Positions 8,876 to 17,968 of a stretch of 64,000 bases of DNA are shown here, in pieces. A program made the position numbers and the translations under genes. Numbering within the stretch: the stretch's first letter is position 1; each line of letters begins with the position of its first letter. The notes under the pieces were generated by a model, which was not told where the DNA came from, did no database searches, and saw only the letters and a program-made list of their open reading frames with translations. This DNA is from Rhodohalobacter sulfatireducens (lineage in GTDB: Bacteria; Bacteroidota; Rhodothermia; Balneolales; Balneolaceae): positions 1 through 64,000 of the forward strand of contig NZ_JAKLWS010000006.1 of NCBI RefSeq assembly GCF_022012475.1. The letters run 5' to 3'.

Positions 8876-11278
8876 ATGGATTCAGAGACAAGTATCGAAA
8901 CGAAAAAAGCTTATCAAAAACTCGGGTTTGAAGCCGTATTGGAGGCTGCATTAAAGCATACCTATACTCCATACGGCAAGGAGTTTCTACACAACCTATC
9001 TCCGGCTACCGACCCTGGAACAGTTTCCAAAAATCTCAGTCTTGCCTCTGAGTGGATGAAGATTCTTCAGAGCAGTTCAAATCATCCGCTCTCCGTGATA
9101 GATGATGTTACCGATATCCTGAAAGCCAGCCGGATCAAAGAAAGTACGCTGCCGCTTGAAGATTTCCTCATCGTCCTTGAAAATGCCCGGTTAGGCAGAA
9201 CCCTCAAAAATTTCTTTAAAGAGAATGAGCTCGATCTTGAAAACCTGTCATCTCTCTCAGAGCGGCTTGTAAACCATCAACCGGTGGAAAAAGCAATTCA
9301 ACGTGTAGTAACCGACAATGGAGAGCTGCGGGATGATGCCAGTTCCGAACTGAAAAAAATTCGCGGTAAGCTGAACCGGGAGCGAAATCGGCTTCGGGAT
9401 ACTATTCACTCAGTGATGCGTCGAGTCTCCAAAAAGGGCATGACATCAGATGAAGGACCCACCATCCGAAGCGGCCGCATGGTGATTCCCATCCAGGCTG
9501 AATTCAAACGCAAAGTGGATGGTTTTATCCACGATGTATCTTCAACGGGACAGACAATATACCTTGAACCGGTTGAAGCGCTTCAGATCAACAATGAAAT
9601 TCGACAGCTTGAATCGGAAGAACAGCGTGAAATTGAACGAATTCTACGGGAGCTGACTGCCGAAGTCGGGAAATACTCGGATACTCTTGAACGGAATATC
9701 CCTATCATTGCACAGTTTGATGCCATCCACGCCCGTGTAAAACTTGGCCTGAACCTCGAGGGCAGCATTCCTGAATTGAGTTCCGATGGCCGTTTGAATT
9801 TGATCCGGGCGATGAATCCCAACCTGGTACTCAAAAATTTATCCTTAAAAGATCCGGAACCGGTCATACCGCTTAACCTGGAGATGAACCCGGATGAGCT
9901 TGCACTGGTGATAACCGGGCCCAACGCAGGTGGTAAATCTGTAGCGATGCGAACAGTTGGAATGCTGAATTTAATGCTGCAAAGCGGCTTTCCGATCCCG
10001 GTTCAGCCCGATTCAAAAATGCCCGTGCTGAATGGAATTTATATCGATATCGGGGATGATCAGTCCATAGAAAACGACCTGAGTACATTTTCATCGCGCC
10101 TGCAATGGATGAGAAACACATTACAAAAGATCAAAAAGAACTCTTTGGTTTTGATTGATGAAGCGGGTTCCGGAACGGATCCCGAAGAAGGTGGCGCGCT
10201 CTTCCAGGCATTTGTTGAAAAAGTGATTGAAATGGGTTCACGTGTGATCGTCACAACACACCACGGATCACTCAAAGTTTTTGCCCATGAGCATGATAAG
10301 GTGGTCAACGGTGCAATGGAATTCAACCAGGAGAACCTCACTCCCACCTATCGGTTCAAAAAAGGATATCCCGGCAGCAGTTACGCCTTTGAAATTGCCG
10401 ACCGGCTGAACCTTCCGAAAGAGGTGATGAAGCGGGCTCGGGAGCTACTGGGAGAGAAGCGAGATTCCATGGGTGATCTCCTTGTCAGTTTGGAAGAGAA
10501 TATGCAGGAGTTCGAGCAGTTGAAACGGGAGTATGAAAAACGACTCAGGTCGGTTGAGAAGAGAGAAAAGGATTACGAAGAACATCAGAAAAACATAAAA
10601 AATAAGCGGAAAAAGATCCTCGAAAAGGCTTACAAAGATGCTGAAGAGATTATGAAGGGGGCGAATCAGCGGATTGAACAGGCTGTTGAGAAGGTGGTGA
10701 GTGAAGGGCGTGAAGACAAGGAAAAAATTACCGAAGCCCGCCGTGATATCCTTGAAGCGAAGAGAGAGATCAAGTCCGACAAGGAAAAAGTTGAGCAGGA
10801 GGAAAAGCCGTTCCGAAGTAAAGAGAAACCCAAAGTTGGCGACTACGTGCTTATTGAGGACAGCAATACATCGGGTGAGCTGGTTGAACTTTCAGGAAAG
10901 AAAGCCACAGTTTTGGTAAATGGAATGAAGATCAAATCTAACCTGAACAAGCTGGTGAAAACCAATCCGCCGAAGAAAGAGAAGAAATCAATAAAAACAC
11001 GGGCATACAGTCTGTCAGAGGATACGGATTTGTCTGTAAAACCCTCCCTCGATTTGCGAGGAAAACGCGGCGACGAAGCGATGAAAGAGCTCACCAAATA
11101 CCTCGATAATGCGCTGACCCGCGGCCTCAGCCAGGTGGAAATTATCCATGGAAAAGGCGAGGGTATTCTACACAAACTGGTTCATGAGCATCTTGAAAAA
11201 CGACCTGAAGTGAAATCGTTTGAAATTGCGCCGTGGGACAGCGGCGGATCGGGATGTACCGTTGTTCATTTGAATTAA
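8876..11278 (+). CDS. mutS2: MutS2-type ATPase with Smr nuclease domain
   Basis: This 800-residue protein is of full family length. After the MutS core, the ATPase has Walker A GPNAGGKS at residues 348-355 and a Walker B stretch LVLIDEAGSGTDPEEG near 423-438. A long charged coiled coil (about 520-650) follows, and a C-terminal Smr domain begins LDLRGKRGDEA and includes IIHGKGEG. MutS2 acts on branched DNA and suppresses recombination; some family members act on collided ribosomes instead. It is not the mismatch repair MutS, because the N-terminal mismatch-binding domain is absent. It appears to be monocistronic. Confidence 0.95.
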   Translation: MDSETSIETKKAYQKLGFEAVLEAALKHTYTPYGKEFLHNLSPATDPGTVSKNLSLASEWMKILQSSSNHPLSVIDDVTDILKASRIKESTLPLEDFLIVLENARLGRTLKNFFKENELDLENLSSLSERLVNHQPVEKAIQRVVTDNGELRDDASSELKKIRGKLNRERNRLRDTIHSVMRRVSKKGMTSDEGPTIRSGRMVIPIQAEFKRKVDGFIHDVSSTGQTIYLEPVEALQINNEIRQLESEEQREIERILRELTAEVGKYSDTLERNIPIIAQFDAIHARVKLGLNLEGSIPELSSDGRLNLIRAMNPNLVLKNLSLKDPEPVIPLNLEMNPDELALVITGPNAGGKSVAMRTVGMLNLMLQSGFPIPVQPDSKMPVLNGIYIDIGDDQSIENDLSTFSSRLQWMRNTLQKIKKNSLVLIDEAGSGTDPEEGGALFQAFVEKVIEMGSRVIVTTHHGSLKVFAHEHDKVVNGAMEFNQENLTPTYRFKKGYPGSSYAFEIADRLNLPKEVMKRARELLGEKRDSMGDLLVSLEENMQEFEQLKREYEKRLRSVEKREKDYEEHQKNIKNKRKKILEKAYKDAEEIMKGANQRIEQAVEKVVSEGREDKEKITEARRDILEAKREIKSDKEKVEQEEKPFRSKEKPKVGDYVLIEDSNTSGELVELSGKKATVLVNGMKIKSNLNKLVKTNPPKKEKKSIKTRAYSLSEDTDLSVKPSLDLRGKRGDEAMKELTKYLDNALTRGLSQVEIIHGKGEGILHKLVHEHLEKRPEVKSFEIAPWDSGGSGCTVVHLN

Positions 11279-11436
11279 TGATCTCGGTAGGCTTTAGATG
11301 CCTGATGAAGTATACCTTCAACCCGCCTATTAAGAGTAACAAAGTGCAAACAAAAATTATCTTCACTATTGTTAATTTTAAGTAGATATCGTAACTGGTA
11401 TTATACTTTTTTAAAATTAACAAGTTAAACAGCCCT

Positions 11437-11745
11437 ATGGAAAATTCCCGTGTCATTGACATTGAGCAGATCAAATCGATTCTCAGGGAGCATAAATCGG
11501 AATTTCAGACAAAGTATAAGGCAGAAATTCTTGGAATTTTTGGATCGTACAGCCGCTACGAGGCTGATAAAAACAGTGACATTGATCTGTTGGTACGCTT
11601 CCATAAAGGAGCATCATTGTTTGGTTGGGCTGGATTAGCCAATGATCTTGAAAAAAAACTTGGCGTCTCTGTGGATGTTGTCCCCGAAAAAAGTCTCAAG
11701 AAAGAATTGCGTCCCCGGGTAGGGAAGGATTTGATTGAAATATGA
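11437..11745 (+). CDS. MntA-like minimal nucleotidyltransferase (antitoxin)
   Basis: This 102-residue protein is a minimal nucleotidyltransferase. The active-site motif GSYSRYEADKNSDIDLLV carries the GS pair and the two aspartates that bind metal. Such proteins are the antitoxins of HepT/MntA (HEPN/MNT) modules, where MntA adenylylates the HEPN toxin. Its stop overlaps the ATG of the downstream HEPN frame in an ATGA, as is typical of the pair. The partner is interrupted by a stop, so this gene may now lack its usual target. Confidence 0.88.
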   Translation: MENSRVIDIEQIKSILREHKSEFQTKYKAEILGIFGSYSRYEADKNSDIDLLVRFHKGASLFGWAGLANDLEKKLGVSVDVVPEKSLKKELRPRVGKDLIEI

Positions 11746-12080
11746 GGGATCAAAAACTTTATGTTAATGACATACTGAAGGCTATAGACCTTATCCAGTC
11801 ATTCGTTTCAGGCATGGGAATGGAAGAGTTCTAACAAGACCTGAAAACTCAAAGTGCAGTGATTCGTCAGTTTGAAGTAATGGGGGAAGCCGTTAAAAAA
11901 CTCGATAAAGAACTGACCAATCAGTACTCAGACACTGATTGGACTGCAATTGCGGGAATGCGCGATCTATTGATTCATCAATATTTTGGCGTAGATCTGG
12001 ATCTTGTATGGGAGTCGGTGACAGAGGATCTGCCAAAATTCAAGAAAACAATGATGGCTATAAAAAAACAATTAGAGTGA
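11742..12080 (+). pseudogene. HepT-like HEPN toxin gene with in-frame stop
   Basis: The frame from the ATG at 11742 reads MRDQKLYVNDILKAIDLIQ and continues to Phe30, where TAA occupies 11832-11834. Downstream, the same frame continues with QDLKTQSAVIRQFEVMGEA and keeps the HEPN RNase motif R-x4-H (RDLLIHQYF). The intact gene would be about 112 codons, normal for HepT. A GTG at 11859 could start a 73-residue protein that keeps the RNase motif but lacks the first helix. The nonsense change probably inactivates or tames the toxin. A sequencing error is possible. Confidence 0.8.
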
Positions 12081-12439
12081 ATGAAAACCTGATGATTACG
12101 TCAAATCCAATTTTTGTAAGGATTCACTTTATTGCAAGATCATCAGGTGAAATATTTAGGCGGGACTGAGACATCCGATGAGTGTTTGAGGCAGGTACTT
12201 TATTCCAAGCCATCTTACTCATCTGATGACTGTGTGAGAAAACCATTCATATTGAGATTAACGTTTGAACACCCACTACTACGCAAATGCTTCGTAGTGC
12301 AGGCCTCTGTGTCTCCCCTTTTTAGGGGAGAATTTTTCACCCATTCAGCCCAGTCCCCCACTCTCTCTTTTCCCAATTCCCCATCAAAACTACTATCAAG
12401 TCAGATCTTTACAGCTTGTTTGATGGTTGATTTCCTAAA
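12081..12439. other. Intergenic region with hairpin repeat resembling the 3' end of the RND gene
   Basis: No convincing gene lies here. A CTCCCC/GGGGAG hairpin at 12313-12330 is followed by T-rich sequence. The next 70 bases resemble 34778-34880, where the same pattern forms the 3' end of the RND permease gene (shared CTCTCTTTT, CCCAA and CCCATCAAAA blocks). The two copies have the same orientation. This looks like a dispersed repeat or a fragment left by rearrangement. The hairpin could also help end transcription of the minus-strand propeller gene or the plus-strand toxin gene. Confidence 0.45.
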
Positions 12440-13645
12440 TCATTCTGACAACCCCAACGAAAACCGGCGAACGGTCGGAATATCATTAGGAGAGGCAAAC
12501 AGGTAGAAACGATCTTTTTCGTCTTTCCAGTTCACTGGCGAATATTGGGCAAATTGATGCCGCTCCGGATAAGCAAACAGGTAGCTGTGCGCCCGGAGGC
12601 TTCCATCCTGATCAAAAATCTGAACATAAAGATCCATTAGGTGGGTATTTGAATCAGGACTCTTGGTGTATCCTTCTCTCCACTCAGCATAAAAATGTAC
12701 AATTCGTCCATCCTCAAGACGGTACAATCCCGCGTCCATGCTCAATTGTCTGCCCATATATATTCCATCCCGAAAATTTGCTTTAATTGCCTTGGGGTCT
12801 TGGTTTTCAACTGCTTGGATATATTTTTGTTCAGAATCAAAAACCTCATAGGGCATAACATTAGGGGGGCTACCTCGAAGAGTTTTGTCAAATTCCCAGT
12901 TTCCATTGGCTTGTTTTTTGTACATGAAGAGAGAACCATTATAAACTCCCGGTGAAAAAACAAGTACATTCTGGTCCATTATATACTTGAAGCTGCCTGG
13001 ATGATACGCCATCAAAATCCAAGGAAACATCCCTTTAAGCTCAAGATCTTTGAATGGCACAAATGAAGATTTTTTCTGCTGAAAGTCAGTGGTATAAACA
13101 TGGAACAAATCACGATTAAATATTTGAATATCTTCTGCTGATGAGGAATTTAGGAAAAGCGCAAGTATCTCATCATTCATATACGAGATACCTTGAGGAT
13201 AGAACTGTTTGGATAGGTTATATGGCCAAGCCTCCACGAACTCGCCCTCGGTTGAAATGACCTTATATTTTAGCAAACCTCTATCCATCACAACCAAATC
13301 ACCATCCGGAGTTATCTCCATTAATTCAATATCTTGAAACTCACCAGGGCCCCTGCCTCTTCCACCAAGGTTTTTAAGGTGATTCCCCTCCTCATCAAAC
13401 ACTTTGATCTGTTTACTGGCACGGTCGGCAATATAAATATTGCCCTCCTCATCCGTTCGGACGGCAATGGGACGTCCCAACTGATAGTCCAGCGGCTGGT
13501 CTTCTGCACCGATGATCAAATCAATGGAAATGTCTATGGTGGGGGTACGGTCTATGGGTTGATGAGTGTCAGATTTGCTACAAGAAACGAATACAAACAA
13601 CAGTACTGCCAAAAAAACAATAGAGTATTTATTAATATCCGACAT
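12440..13645 (-). CDS. 6-bladed beta-propeller lipoprotein (1)
   Basis: This 401-residue protein has a lipobox ending at Cys22 (VFVSC). It then follows the family pattern: a blade reading GNIYIADRASKQIKVFD and the signature GRGRGPGEF near residues 95-103. Repeated WD-like or NHL-like blades follow to the C-terminus. An in-frame ATG lies 14 codons earlier, but the 13645 start matches the start of its tandem paralogue at 13741. Such lipoproteins are envelope-located and of unknown ligand. It is the last gene of the unit that begins at the peptide gene 17578-17832 and its closest relative is the next gene upstream. Confidence 0.87.
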   Translation of the reverse strand: MSDINKYSIVFLAVLLFVFVSCSKSDTHQPIDRTPTIDISIDLIIGAEDQPLDYQLGRPIAVRTDEEGNIYIADRASKQIKVFDEEGNHLKNLGGRGRGPGEFQDIELMEITPDGDLVVMDRGLLKYKVISTEGEFVEAWPYNLSKQFYPQGISYMNDEILALFLNSSSAEDIQIFNRDLFHVYTTDFQQKKSSFVPFKDLELKGMFPWILMAYHPGSFKYIMDQNVLVFSPGVYNGSLFMYKKQANGNWEFDKTLRGSPPNVMPYEVFDSEQKYIQAVENQDPKAIKANFRDGIYMGRQLSMDAGLYRLEDGRIVHFYAEWREGYTKSPDSNTHLMDLYVQIFDQDGSLRAHSYLFAYPERHQFAQYSPVNWKDEKDRFYLFASPNDIPTVRRFSLGLSE

Positions 13646-13740
13646 ATTCTTTCTTGTTGAATAGAACAATTGAAATCTCTCAGGCATACAAACTTTTACA
13701 ATTATTACGTATACAGGTCAATAACCGCTAAATCTATATA

Positions 13741-14958
13741 TTATTCAAGAATATCAATTGAAAATCTTCGAATAGTTGGTACCTGATTCCCCCCACCTGG
13801 GTCCAATAGATAAAAAGAACCGTTATGATCTCTCCAGTTGACCAATGTCTGGGGCAAATAATATCTGTCGATCGTCAATGTGGCGACATAACCGGATTCG
13901 ATGACCTCTCCGTTTTGAGAAAAAACTTGAGCGAACAGGTTAATTTGGTTCTCTGTTCTTTCTAAATCCTGTTTTTCGGGTTCCATCCAATCGGCATAAA
14001 ACTGGACAAACTGATGATTATCCAAAAAATGTATACCCGCATCCAGATAATTTATGCGACCTAAGTATGGACCTCCCGAGAAATAAAGTTGTCGAGTTAG
14101 AGGAAGATGTTTATTCATTTCAAAGGCTGATTCAGACTCATATACAATGTATGGCTTCTCGGGAGGTACTTTGCCTGTAATCGTTCGATTGTAAATCCAT
14201 CGTCCATCCATATCTTTTGTGAACATAAACAGTTTGCCGGTATAAATACCCGGCGAATAGATCATACGGGTGCGATCTTTTGATATAGAAAAACTGCCTG
14301 GATAATACATTAAATTCACCCATGCAAATCTATCACTCATCCCCAATTCTTTAAACGGAAACAAAGCATACTTTTGCTGCTGAAAATCATTCTCATAAAC
14401 ATGAAACAGTTTCCGCTCAAACATAGGAGAACGGTCCGGCACTGCTCCGTTTAAAAAAAGCCCGATATTCCGACTCCCTGCAAAAGATATGGAAGCAGGA
14501 TAATATTGGGTAAGCTGACCTGATATGTCTACTGGATGTGATGAGAGATATTCGCCTTCCTTGGTGATATAAACATATTGTAACAAACGTCGGTCCAGAA
14601 TTACAAGATCGTTTTCTTTAGTAAATTCCATCAGGCTAATATCATGAAATTCGCCAGGCCCACGTCCTCTCCTTCCCAAAGACCTAAGATATTCACCATT
14701 TTTTGAAAAAACTTTAATTTCCAAACTTGCCTTATCCGCTATATAAATATTGCCAATGCTGTCTGTACGAACGGCAATTGGCTGTCCCAATTGGTGTTCC
14801 AGCGGCTGATCTTCTGCACCGATGATCAAGTCAGTGGTACTTTCAACGATTGGAGTGGGTTCTACGGGCTTGTTGGTTTCCCCAGAGCGACTACAGGAAA
14901 TGAATACAAACAACAGCAGGGCCTCAAAAACAATAGAGTATTTATAAATATTCGACAT
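13741..14958 (-). CDS. 6-bladed beta-propeller lipoprotein (2)
   Basis: This 405-residue protein is a tandem paralogue of the neighbouring propeller. It has the same leader style (MSNIYKYSIVF, lipid Cys22), the same DLIIGAEDQPLEHQLGQPIAVRTD opening blade and RRGRGPGEF near residue 100. The N-terminal third is nearly identical between the pair and the C-terminal half has drifted, as expected if conserved blades carry structure and variable blades carry specificity. It lies 95 bases after the Sec-exported Cys-rich protein gene, so this is another small-Cys-protein plus propeller pair. Confidence 0.88.
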   Translation of the reverse strand: MSNIYKYSIVFEALLLFVFISCSRSGETNKPVEPTPIVESTTDLIIGAEDQPLEHQLGQPIAVRTDSIGNIYIADKASLEIKVFSKNGEYLRSLGRRGRGPGEFHDISLMEFTKENDLVILDRRLLQYVYITKEGEYLSSHPVDISGQLTQYYPASISFAGSRNIGLFLNGAVPDRSPMFERKLFHVYENDFQQQKYALFPFKELGMSDRFAWVNLMYYPGSFSISKDRTRMIYSPGIYTGKLFMFTKDMDGRWIYNRTITGKVPPEKPYIVYESESAFEMNKHLPLTRQLYFSGGPYLGRINYLDAGIHFLDNHQFVQFYADWMEPEKQDLERTENQINLFAQVFSQNGEVIESGYVATLTIDRYYLPQTLVNWRDHNGSFYLLDPGGGNQVPTIRRFSIDILE

Positions 14959-15053
14959 ATTTTTTCTTGCTGAATAGAAGAAACCGGCACCAAGTATTCT
15001 GTAAAGTGCCGGTTAATAGATTATTTATAATTTATTCAATCTTGATGTCACCG

Positions 15054-15356
15054 TTAGCCGGGATCTTCTGTTTCTCCAGGCTCTCCCGGGTCACCGCCAC
15101 CTCCACAATCACTGCCACAGAGGACACCACTTAATTCACAGCCACCTAAGGGATTACAAGTAGTCATCCCACAAAATTCAGCAATTGCACAACCTGTTGG
15201 TACTCCGCCAGGTCCTAAACTACACGTCCAGCAAATTGATTGTGTCGATGCATTTGCGTTATTAGCCTCAGGTATCAGAGTGAATGCACTCGTACATAAA
15301 AAGAATGCCACTGATAATAATACAAGAAGGTTACTTCTTTTTGCTTCTGCTTTCAT
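15054..15356 (-). CDS. Sec-exported small Cys-rich protein (NVEALA-like)
   Basis: The preferred start at 15356 has an AAAGGAG ribosome binding site. The protein is 100 residues: a hydrophobic signal peptide (about 9-27), then a mature part with eight cysteines beginning C-x2-C (SICWTCS) and ending in a Gly/Pro/Asp/Glu tail. Size, signal and the PEANNANA segment near the cleavage site recall the NVEALA family of Bacteroidota, which is often encoded beside 6-bladed propeller genes as here. The link is by resemblance, not proof. The upstream gene encodes a CPPC thioredoxin that could oxidise or isomerise its cysteines. Function is unknown. Confidence 0.75.
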   Translation of the reverse strand: MKAEAKRSNLLVLLSVAFFLCTSAFTLIPEANNANASTQSICWTCSLGPGGVPTGCAIAEFCGMTTCNPLGGCELSGVLCGSDCGGGGDPGEPGETEDPG

Positions 15357-15376
15357 GATGATTTCTCCTTTTTTTG

Positions 15377-16006
15377 TTAAGGGTTGTTGGGTGTATGAAA
15401 CGTTTCGTTTAGATCTTGAGAATGTCGAACCGTATTTTCTGCTAACCTGCGTTTCCATAGCTCTACGGTTTCATGAAGCTCTCCTTCCTTATATGCAAGT
15501 TGTGTTACCCCATTCGGGATTACAATATCATGAAATACAACTTGTTCCGTGGGATCCACAAACATTAAATTTTGTTCTGCTTCAAGAAACAGAGAGACTG
15601 CATCTTCCGAACGAATCAATTTGAAGGTAATATCCAGATCAGTCGTTGCAACAAATCGTTCCGCAGCAGTTTTTTCAACATCCACAAATACAAGTGTCGG
15701 TTCAAAAAACAGGGGATCGTTTTTCAAAAGATTGGCATAATCATCCATATTATTCACACAGGGCGGACAAATTTTTGTTGTAACCACCATCAAGGGTAAA
15801 ATTTTGGGCTCGTTTGACTTCTGCTTCATAACCAATTCCTCCATCCTATCTCCTAAAAACTGTAGATCTACAGGCACAGATAAAGAAACCGAGTCGGGAA
15901 GTTCCACAGATGGTTCTATAGTCTCCGCAGGTTGAAGTAAAACCAACATCACAACCCCGAGAAGAATCAGTACAACACTAATGAGATATTTAACTTTGGT
16001 ACTCAC
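15377..16006 (-). CDS. Membrane-anchored thioredoxin-fold protein with CPPC site
   Basis: This 209-residue protein has one N-terminal transmembrane helix (about 8-24), so its body is probably periplasmic. The segment LMVVTTKICPPCVNN places a redox-type Cys80-Pro-Pro-Cys83 after the first strand of a thioredoxin fold, and a later VDPTEQVVFHDIVIP resembles the C-terminal strands. It is likely a thiol-disulfide oxidoreductase. The Cys-rich secreted protein gene follows 20 bases downstream, making that protein a plausible substrate. The gene belongs to the same minus-strand unit as the Cys-rich peptide at 17578. Confidence 0.8.
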   Translation of the reverse strand: MSTKVKYLISVVLILLGVVMLVLLQPAETIEPSVELPDSVSLSVPVDLQFLGDRMEELVMKQKSNEPKILPLMVVTTKICPPCVNNMDDYANLLKNDPLFFEPTLVFVDVEKTAAERFVATTDLDITFKLIRSEDAVSLFLEAEQNLMFVDPTEQVVFHDIVIPNGVTQLAYKEGELHETVELWKRRLAENTVRHSQDLNETFHTPNNP

Positions 16007-16094
16007 AATCTTCGTGGACTCGCGAATTTTTTTATCTGTTGTGATTAAGTGTATTAAAAAATGGACAAAATATTTTACTCAATATTTTGAGTAG

Positions 16095-16393
16095 TCAGTC
16101 TATCTGCTCTTTATAGTATGTATCAGTCCATTTCTTCAAGCTGCCTCTTCCTTTCAGATCCAGCTTTTTACAAATTCGCGCGCGGGTATTCTCAATGGTT
16201 CGGACACTCAAGCAGAACTCTTCCGCAATTTCACGATTGGTTTTCCCTTCTGCTACCTTTTGCAGCACCTCACTCTCACGGCGGCTCAAGAGTTTTAATG
16301 CTTCAAGTAAGACATGGAATTTATTAGTCGCCTGATTAGATTCCGACTCGATCGATTCTTCTTCTCCGTTGAGTTACTATTCGCATCTTTCAT
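16095..16393 (-). pseudogene. GerE/LuxR-type HTH regulator, frameshifted at the 5' end
   Basis: The C-terminal frame reads LLEALKLLSRRESEVLQKVAEG and contains a full GerE helix-turn-helix (SVRTIENTRARICKKL), closely matching the intact regulator at 34167-34442. It has no ATG in its frame. A good ATG at 16393, 11 bases after the upstream propeller stop, opens another frame that meets a GAAGAAGAA run and then ends. A one-base indel in that run would join the two frames into about 98 residues. A TTG at 16289 could still start a 64-residue HTH-only protein. Decay, slippage switching or a sequencing error all remain possible. Confidence 0.6.
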
Positions 16394-16404
16394 GATTCTA
16401 ACTT

Positions 16405-17574
16405 TCAAGACTCAAACATTGTTTTAATCAGGTAATGTTTACCATCTTTTTCCTCTACGATACTGTATAATATGTTCTCTTTGTATCTTGTTACACCTGT
16501 TTCCGCTGGCAGCATAAAATAACTCATTCCATTCTTTTCCTGGTGCAGCCATAACATGACAATATCATCACCGGGGGCCGGCCTAATGCTGAGTATGATA
16601 TGAGTATTATCTGTCCAAATTCCCGAAAGTACTGGTAGTGTTTCAAGGTTCTCCAGATATGCCCAATAATCTTTGTTGGAATCAAAATTGTAAGCACTGT
16701 CAGCGGTAGCCAGGTAATAATCGTTATTAGGGCGTACAGGCAAGTTTGTTTCGTAAATAACAATATCCTCTTCGGTTTGAAAAGGATAGCCTTTTATCAG
16801 CGCCTCGTAATTGTTGGTATAATAGAACATGTTATCATTGTGGCTCCACAAGTAATCATTGCTGTAATCATGGGGGCCATATAATAAAAAATCACCTGTA
16901 TTTCTCACTTTTCGTATCTCTCCTGGAAAAGTCAGTTTTTGCTCAATGGGCTTAAAATTTTTATCCAGTTGATATAATATATATCGATTCTCGGGTGTAT
17001 GAAATCCTTCTGATTCATTGTACAAACCATAAATTCCTTGTTTATTTATAAAAATATTGTATAACGTATGCGACTCCGGAGTTTCATAAACTATGGTATC
17101 CAATAATCTTAGTTCATTATTTTCAACTGCATAAACAGTTATCCGTTTTAAAATTGCATCATGTACGTACATGTGATCATCATTACCTATATGTGTGCCG
17201 GTGATTAGTTCAAACTCGCCAGGTCCTCTTCCAGATCTTCCGGTTACAGATAGAATCTCACCGTCTTCATCCAGAAAAAAGAGCTTTTTTTTTGCATTAT
17301 CTGCTATAATAATACTCTTCCTGTTGTTTAAAATTTCAATCATCACTGGTTGTACAATATCCTCTGGTAATGATATTATATTTTGAGTAATAGATTTTTC
17401 GGTAAGATTCTTCAGTAAATTATTTGTATAAGGATCATCTTGTTCCTTATTTGAAGGAATTTCAAAAGAACAGGAGACAAGCAACGAAAGAAAAAAATAG
17501 GTTAAACCTATATAAACCATCATTTGTATAGGTTTAACCCTTCTAAGACTTATTTGCTTAAATAAGAATGGCAT
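16405..17574 (-). CDS. 6-bladed beta-propeller lipoprotein (3), paired with peptide 17578-17832
   Basis: This protein of up to 389 residues has a lipobox at LLVSC (Cys35, or Cys18 if Met18 at 17523 is the start). The signature SGRGPGEF lies about 65 residues further on, followed by diverged propeller blades. The start is only 3 bases after the peptide gene stop, so the two are almost certainly co-translated. The tight coupling makes this lipoprotein the best candidate partner of that one peptide, for example as receptor, immunity or display factor. None of these roles is shown by the sequence. Confidence 0.83.
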   Translation of the reverse strand: MPFLFKQISLRRVKPIQMMVYIGLTYFFLSLLVSCSFEIPSNKEQDDPYTNNLLKNLTEKSITQNIISLPEDIVQPVMIEILNNRKSIIIADNAKKKLFFLDEDGEILSVTGRSGRGPGEFELITGTHIGNDDHMYVHDAILKRITVYAVENNELRLLDTIVYETPESHTLYNIFINKQGIYGLYNESEGFHTPENRYILYQLDKNFKPIEQKLTFPGEIRKVRNTGDFLLYGPHDYSNDYLWSHNDNMFYYTNNYEALIKGYPFQTEEDIVIYETNLPVRPNNDYYLATADSAYNFDSNKDYWAYLENLETLPVLSGIWTDNTHIILSIRPAPGDDIVMLWLHQEKNGMSYFMLPAETGVTRYKENILYSIVEEKDGKHYLIKTMFES

Positions 17575-17577
17575 AAT

Positions 17578-17832
17578 TTATAACCTATCCATAAATAATT
17601 GCATACCTGCACCGCCTTCAGGGTGGCAAGTTCCATAACAATTACCAGCTTGTTCATCACACACTTCAATCATAGTACGCCCTGCCGGTGATAACAAGCC
17701 TATTGATTGTGCAGCAGCGGTACAAGCCATCCAAATATCGGTGCACTGTTCATAACATCCTGCTGTACCTGCCATAATCTCTTTCATATCACTGCGACTT
17801 AGTACTTGACCTACGGATAATAGATCTTTCAT
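17578..17832 (-). CDS. Cys-rich exported peptide precursor, GG-type leader (A)
   Basis: The 84-residue precursor has the leader LSVGQVLSRSDMKEIMAG and a putative C39 cleavage after Gly22. The core holds six cysteines (26, 30, 37, 58, 65, 69) in a mirror-symmetric pattern, C-x3-C-x6-C, then 20 residues, then C-x6-C-x3-C. Such spacing suits two amphipathic helices stapled by nested disulfides, as in glycocins such as sublancin (C-x6-C twice). Its propeller lipoprotein follows by 3 bases and a conserved palindrome lies 137 bases upstream. The leader resembles GG-Bacteroidales-type precursors. Activity and modification are unknown. Confidence 0.85.
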   Translation of the reverse strand: MKDLLSVGQVLSRSDMKEIMAGTAGCYEQCTDIWMACTAAAQSIGLLSPAGRTMIEVCDEQAGNCYGTCHPEGGAGMQLFMDRL

Positions 17833-17968
17833 ACTTTTTCCCCGTTTTATTTAGATAATTAGTTCAATACTTCATCCCTCAAGTAAAACCTGGAGTGTGA
17901 ATAATTGCAAAACTCTATTTTAAGATTTGCAGATTATTTATAGAATATTAAAATAAAATTTTACCTGC

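Noticed and set aside
12132-12506. 124-codon plus-strand frame downstream of HepT
   Set aside because: It crosses a hairpin repeat and overlaps the propeller 3' end, with no family resemblance.
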